Source of the DNA: VAZQ01 sp050179645
GTDB lineage: Bacteria > Pseudomonadota > Alphaproteobacteria > Rhizobiales > Xanthobacteraceae
Assembly: GCA_050179645.1 (NCBI GenBank)
Contig: JBFXEX010000060.1
Span: forward strand, 1 to 34,562
DNA: 34,562 nucleotides
Direction of reading: 5' to 3'
Part shown: one piece after another, positions 31,132-34,562 of the stretch
Layout of the letters: every line of letters starts with the position of its first letter
Position numbering within the stretch: the first letter of the stretch is position 1
Program-made: the position numbers and the translations under genes
The notes under the pieces: model-generated
What the model was told of the DNA's origin: nothing
The model's database searches: none
What the model saw: only the letters and a program-made list of their open reading frames with translations

Positions 31132-32571
31132 ATGTTCGGCAGCTGGAAATTGGATCGCCGTGACCTCTTCACACTGGCCGGTGGACTTGCCGCCACCCTG
31201 AGCCTGCGCGCCGTGCCTGCGCAGGCCCAGACTTCGGCACCCGCACTGGGCGCCGCGGGAAATCTTCCCGCCCGGGGTGAATTCCTCGTGCGCGGCGGCC
31301 AGGTGCTGACGATGGACCCCGCCCTTGGCGATTTTCCGTCCGCCGATGTGCATGTGCGCGATGGATCGATCGTCGCCGTCGCCGCCAATATCAACGCCCC
31401 CGGTGCCCAGGTGATTGACGCCCGAGACATGATCGTGATGCCGGGATTTGTCGATACGCACTGGCATCTGTGGAGCACGGCGCTGCGGATGATTGTTCGC
31501 GCCGACGATCCCAAGGAAGGGTATTTTCCGACCACGATCCGTCTCGGCCGGCATTTCAAGCCGGCGGACTCCTACAGCGCGGTTCGCCTTGGCGTTGCCG
31601 AGGGACTGCTTTCAGGCATCACCACCGTTCACGACTGGTCGCACAACACGGTGACGCCCGAGCATGCCGCCGCCGAACTCCAGGCACTGAAGGACACCGG
31701 CCTCCGTGCCCGGTTTTCCTATGGCACAGGCCAAGGCCATGCGGCCGACAAGACGATGGACCTTGCAGGGCTGGAAAGCGTGCAGAAGCAATGGGCCGGT
31801 GAGATGTTCGGAATTGGCGTCTGCATGCGTACGCCGGGTGCGGCCGGGCAGCGCGGCTCGATACCGGTAGAGCTGTTTCGAACTGAGCAGAACGCGATCC
31901 GCAAGCTCGGACTGCCGATGACGGTCCATTGTGGACCGAAGGGTCTCATCGACCTTATGGGCAAGAACAGTCTGCTCGGCCCGGACATGCTGCTGGTTCA
32001 CCCGCAGGGCATGACCGCGGCGGAGCTCCGGATGATCGGCGACACAAGAACGCCGTGGAGCATCGCACCGGTCATCGAGATGTCTTACTCCGCCGTCCGC
32101 AATGGCCAAATTCAGTATCACGAGCTCGAGGCGATGAATACGCAGCTCGGCCTGTCGATCGATTCTTCCGCTGCAACGAATGCGGACTTCTTCAACGTCA
32201 TGCGGGCGCTGATGTGGTCGGACTGGCAACGCCGCGGCGCTCCGCAGAAACTCAAGCCGAAGCGGTTGGCCGAGCTAGCCACCATCGAGGGCGCAAAATT
32301 GCTGGGAGTCGCCGACAAGACCGGTTCGTTGACGCCCGGCAAACGCGCCGACCTCATCACAATCCGCACCCGCGACATCAACATGGCGCCGGCCGGCGAT
32401 CCTTATTACGCCATCGTGTTCTTTGGCCAGCCGTCGAATGTTGAGACCGTGATCGTCGACGGCCGTGTTCTCGTACGAGACGGGAAGCTTGCGGCGATCG
32501 ACATGTCCAAAACCATACGCGAGGCCGCGGAATCTGTACGCGGTATCGTTGGGCGTGCCAAACAGGGCTGA
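31132..32571 (+). CDS. Exported amidohydrolase-family protein (Tat signal)
   Basis: 479 aa. The N-terminus DRRDLFTLAGGLAATLSLRAVPAQAQ is a Tat-type signal peptide, so the enzyme should act in the periplasm. Amidohydrolase metal-site landmarks follow: DTHWH (His110, His112) after the MPGF strand, His266 (VHCG), His290 (LVHPQ) and Asp344 (IDSSAA). The C-terminal beta-domain with LTPGKRADLITI...VETVIVDGRVLVRDGKL is typical of the cytosine-deaminase / ATZ-TRZ-like subtype. It hydrolyses a C-N bond (deamination or amide cleavage) of an unknown compound. It is transcribed divergently from the ABC importer and may produce that importer's ligand. Confidence 0.9.
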   Translation: MFGSWKLDRRDLFTLAGGLAATLSLRAVPAQAQTSAPALGAAGNLPARGEFLVRGGQVLTMDPALGDFPSADVHVRDGSIVAVAANINAPGAQVIDARDMIVMPGFVDTHWHLWSTALRMIVRADDPKEGYFPTTIRLGRHFKPADSYSAVRLGVAEGLLSGITTVHDWSHNTVTPEHAAAELQALKDTGLRARFSYGTGQGHAADKTMDLAGLESVQKQWAGEMFGIGVCMRTPGAAGQRGSIPVELFRTEQNAIRKLGLPMTVHCGPKGLIDLMGKNSLLGPDMLLVHPQGMTAAELRMIGDTRTPWSIAPVIEMSYSAVRNGQIQYHELEAMNTQLGLSIDSSAATNADFFNVMRALMWSDWQRRGAPQKLKPKRLAELATIEGAKLLGVADKTGSLTPGKRADLITIRTRDINMAPAGDPYYAIVFFGQPSNVETVIVDGRVLVRDGKLAAIDMSKTIREAAESVRGIVGRAKQG

Positions 32572-32616
32572 GGGTCGCCGACGGTTCCCACGCAGACGTC
32601 AAGCGCTGTGGCTGCG

Positions 32617-33903
32617 CTAACCTACCTCTGCATAGATGCCGCGCTCGAACTGGCGGTAGATTCGCAATGTCCGGGTGTCGGCAAACGGCAGGACCTGCGT
32701 CATGAAGACGGCCGCGATCCGCCTTGCTGGATCGATCCAGTAGTAAGTGTTGAGAAGGCCGCCCCAGGTCAGGCTGCCGGCGCTGCGGCCGCCTGGAACG
32801 GCCTGCATATTGATCATGTGGCCGAAGCCCCACTTGCAATTGATGCCCGGAAAGAAATTGACGTCGTTGGACAGCGAAGGCACCGTCGTCTTGAGGACGC
32901 CGGCTTCGATCTCGCCGATCTGGTTCTGCCCCATGAGCGCAACGGTATCGGGACGAAGGATGCGGACGCCGTCCAGCGAGCCGCCTCGCAGCAGCATGCG
33001 AAGAAACGTCAAATAGTCTGGCCCGGTCGAATAGATTCCGCCCCCGCCGGAGAACGATCGCCGGGGCGTGTGCCGCTCCTGCGGTTGCGGCGTCAAAGCG
33101 CCGTTTGGACCGCGTCGATGTGAACTTGCTTCGCGCTGTTGTTGCTCCGGCGAGATGTCGAATGAGGTGTCTTTCATCCCCAGCGGATCGAAGATGTGCC
33201 TGCGCAAATAAATGTCCAGGCGCTCGCCGCTGATCGCTTCAACGATACGACCGACCCAATCGATGCTGGTGCCGTACTGCCAGCGTTCGCCGGGATCGAA
33301 CATCAGCGGGGTACGCGGCGCACGGGCTCGTTCCGCCTTCGGCAGCAGCTCGATCGATTTCAGGTACCGGACGGCCTTCTTGTCCCAAAGCCGGTATGTG
33401 AAGCCGGCGGTATGGGTCAGCAGGTCGCGTAAGGAGATTGGTCGTCTAGCCGGACGCAACTGCGGGAGCCCTTTTGGATCGAAACCGTCGAGCACGTGAG
33501 GCGCCCCAAGGTCCGGATCGATTTCCGGCACCGGAGCGTGGAGTGAAAGCTTTCCCTGCTCGACAAGCTGCAGTGCGGCAACCGAAGTGATCGGCTTGAT
33601 CATCGAGGCAACGCGAAACACTGTATCGGGCGTCATCGACGGCCCGGTGTGCAGCCGGCGCCCGCCAACAATCCCTTTGTAAATGATGTCGTTGTCGGTC
33701 GCCGCCAACGCCACGAGGCCGGGCACGTCTCCCGCACGAGTCGCGTCTTGCAGCATCGCGTCGATGCGCGACGATGCTCTGATTTCGGACCGGGCTGCTC
33801 TCTCGGCGCGCGCAACCGTCGCGTGGCAGGCTCCCAAGGAGGTGACCGTCGCGAGCTTCGCGGCCGATTTCACGATGTCGCGGCGGCTCGGGCGACGAAG
33901 CAT
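32617..33903 (-). CDS. Exported serine hydrolase, beta-lactamase/class C esterase family
   Basis: 428 aa. SRRDIVKSAAKLATVTSLGACHATVARA is a Tat signal; the LGAC within it could also be a lipobox (Cys26). The active site has Ser100 and Lys103 (SMIK) and Tyr210 (YGTS), and GGGGIYSTGPDY is a later family motif. WGGLLNTYYWIDP is typical of EstB-like esterases and D-aminopeptidase-related proteins rather than of true beta-lactamases. ATG at 33903 is preceded by GGAGAG. It lies 55 nt behind the TRAP permease gene on the same strand, so they may be co-transcribed. It faces the amidohydrolase across a 45-bp convergent gap. Confidence 0.9.
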   Translation of the reverse strand: MLRRPSRRDIVKSAAKLATVTSLGACHATVARAERAARSEIRASSRIDAMLQDATRAGDVPGLVALAATDNDIIYKGIVGGRRLHTGPSMTPDTVFRVASMIKPITSVAALQLVEQGKLSLHAPVPEIDPDLGAPHVLDGFDPKGLPQLRPARRPISLRDLLTHTAGFTYRLWDKKAVRYLKSIELLPKAERARAPRTPLMFDPGERWQYGTSIDWVGRIVEAISGERLDIYLRRHIFDPLGMKDTSFDISPEQQQREASSHRRGPNGALTPQPQERHTPRRSFSGGGGIYSTGPDYLTFLRMLLRGGSLDGVRILRPDTVALMGQNQIGEIEAGVLKTTVPSLSNDVNFFPGINCKWGFGHMINMQAVPGGRSAGSLTWGGLLNTYYWIDPARRIAAVFMTQVLPFADTRTLRIYRQFERGIYAEVG

Positions 33904-33958
33904 GCCCTCTCTCCAGGAAGATCGTGGCTGCAACCGCCCTCGACGTCCGAATTCGGGC

Positions 33959-34562
33959 TCATCCTCCCAAAGATCGGGGCAACCATGTGGCAATGGCCGG
34001 AACGAGGAAAATCGCGATGAGGACCAGGATGCTCATTACAACGAACGGCAGTGACGCACTGTAGATCTGACTCATCCGGATGGTTGCCGGAGCCACGCCC
34101 TTCATGGTGAAGAGCAGCAGACCGAACGGCGGCGTCAGCAGACCGAGCTGCATGCAGATCAGGAACAGCACGCCGAACCAGATCAAGTCGATATTGTACT
34201 GCTGCACCAACGGCATAAAAAACGGCAGAGTGATCAGCATCATGCTGACCTGATCGACGAAACAGCCGAGCAGCAGCAGCAGCAGCAGCATCGCCAGCAG
34301 CAGCACGGTCGGCGACAGGCCGAGCCGGATGACCTCCCCGATCAGGCCGTTGACCACGCCGGAGAAGCTCAGCACCTGCGAGAACGTGGTGGCGCCCACG
34401 ATGATGAACAGGATCGTGCCCGAGATCGCGACCGTGCCGGTGAGCGCCTTCATCAGGTTGCCGAACGTCAGCGGCCGGTAGGCGGCGGCCGCCGCGAAGG
34501 TGCCGGCCGCGCCGAGCGCCGCGGCGTCCGTCGGCGTCGCCCAGCCGCGGGTCATGGCGCCG
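33959..34562 (-). CDS. dctM: TRAP transporter large permease subunit, DctM type (3' end only)
   Basis: About 200 C-terminal residues are visible; the gene runs off the window. ATPTDAAALGA is the DctM signature, followed by ISGTILFIIVGATTFSQVL, LGCFVDQVSMMLITLPFFMPLV, LIWFGVLFLICMQLGLLTPPFGLLLFTMKGVAP and a last span. This is the ion-driven channel of a TRAP importer for carboxylates. A CAG repeat on the plus strand (about 34266-34290) encodes a run of Leu in one span. DctQ and DctP must lie outside the window. The first Met seen (34555) is internal, not the start. Confidence 0.92.
   Translation of the reverse strand, partial: GAMTRGWATPTDAAALGAAGTFAAAAAYRPLTFGNLMKALTGTVAISGTILFIIVGATTFSQVLSFSGVVNGLIGEVIRLGLSPTVLLLAMLLLLLLLGCFVDQVSMMLITLPFFMPLVQQYNIDLIWFGVLFLICMQLGLLTPPFGLLLFTMKGVAPATIRMSQIYSASLPFVVMSILVLIAIFLVPAIATWLPRSLGG

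Noticed and set aside
30838..31554. N-terminal extension of the ABC ATPase to 499 aa
   Set aside because: The extra sequence runs through the divergent promoter and the antisense of the amidohydrolase gene; the ATPase domain starts normally at 30837.
32617..33903. True class C beta-lactamase (resistance gene)
   Set aside because: SxxK is present, but the Tyr motif is YGTS rather than the YAN of AmpC, and the rest resembles EstB-type esterases; there is no AmpR-like regulator nearby.

Overview
The window looks like chromosomal DNA of a high-G+C alphaproteobacterium, most likely of the Bradyrhizobium / Rhodopseudomonas / Xanthobacteraceae type. The reasons are the G+C-rich codon use, a P450 that closely resembles the CYP199A family known from Rhodopseudomonas, many solute-binding proteins of the Bug (TctC) type, and ABC, LLM-flavoprotein and hydrolase genes typical of metabolically versatile soil bacteria. 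No rRNA, tRNA, CRISPR array, insertion sequence or phage gene was recognised. The assignment is an inference from gene content only.

Layout. (1) 1-1759, plus strand: the end of a branched-chain-amino-acid-type ABC importer (livM partial, livG, livF), closed by a hairpin. (2) 1867-3066: a CYP199-like P450. (3) 3232-6920: a minimal class II lanthipeptide locus. It has a 1071-aa LanM synthetase on the minus strand and, divergently, a 55-aa precursor gene at 6753-6920 that has its own ribosome-binding site. The precursor has a classical acidic leader ending in Ala-Ala-Ala-Gly and a core with four Thr and three Cys. (4) 7294-13667, plus strand: a catabolic-looking operon of translationally coupled genes (IclR regulator, threonine-synthase-like PLP enzyme, Bug binding protein, M24 peptidase, two LLM flavoproteins), with a near-perfect PcaR/PobR-like palindrome at its front. 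(5) 13883-16759: a divergent pair of Bug protein and CocE/NonD-type hydrolase. (6) 16946-25929, plus strand: a type II NADH dehydrogenase followed by a ten-gene Mrp-type cation/proton antiporter operon. Its first genes follow the order of archaeal Mbh modules (E, F, G, detached MrpA C-terminus, B, C, D), and two further NuoL/M-like subunits and a 79-aa membrane protein follow. (7) 25984-30837, minus strand: an ABC importer of the nitrate/sulfonate/NMT1 type ending in a carboxylesterase. It is divergent from an exported amidohydrolase (31132-32571), and tandem operator-like palindromes lie between them. (8) 32617-34562, minus strand: a Tat-exported serine hydrolase and the 3' end of a TRAP/DctM large permease.

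How it fits together. Much of the window is uptake plus first-step hydrolysis or oxidation: Liv with P450, Bug with M24 peptidase and LLM enzymes, Bug with CocE hydrolase, NMT1-type ABC importer with esterase and amidohydrolase, and DctM with serine hydrolase. The antiporter operon and NDH-2 serve ion and redox homeostasis. The lanthipeptide pair is the specialised-metabolism island. It has no dedicated exporter, protease or immunity gene in view, and its synthetase carries the Cys-Cys zinc motif of ProcM-like enzymes. It is the best candidate for something previously undescribed.
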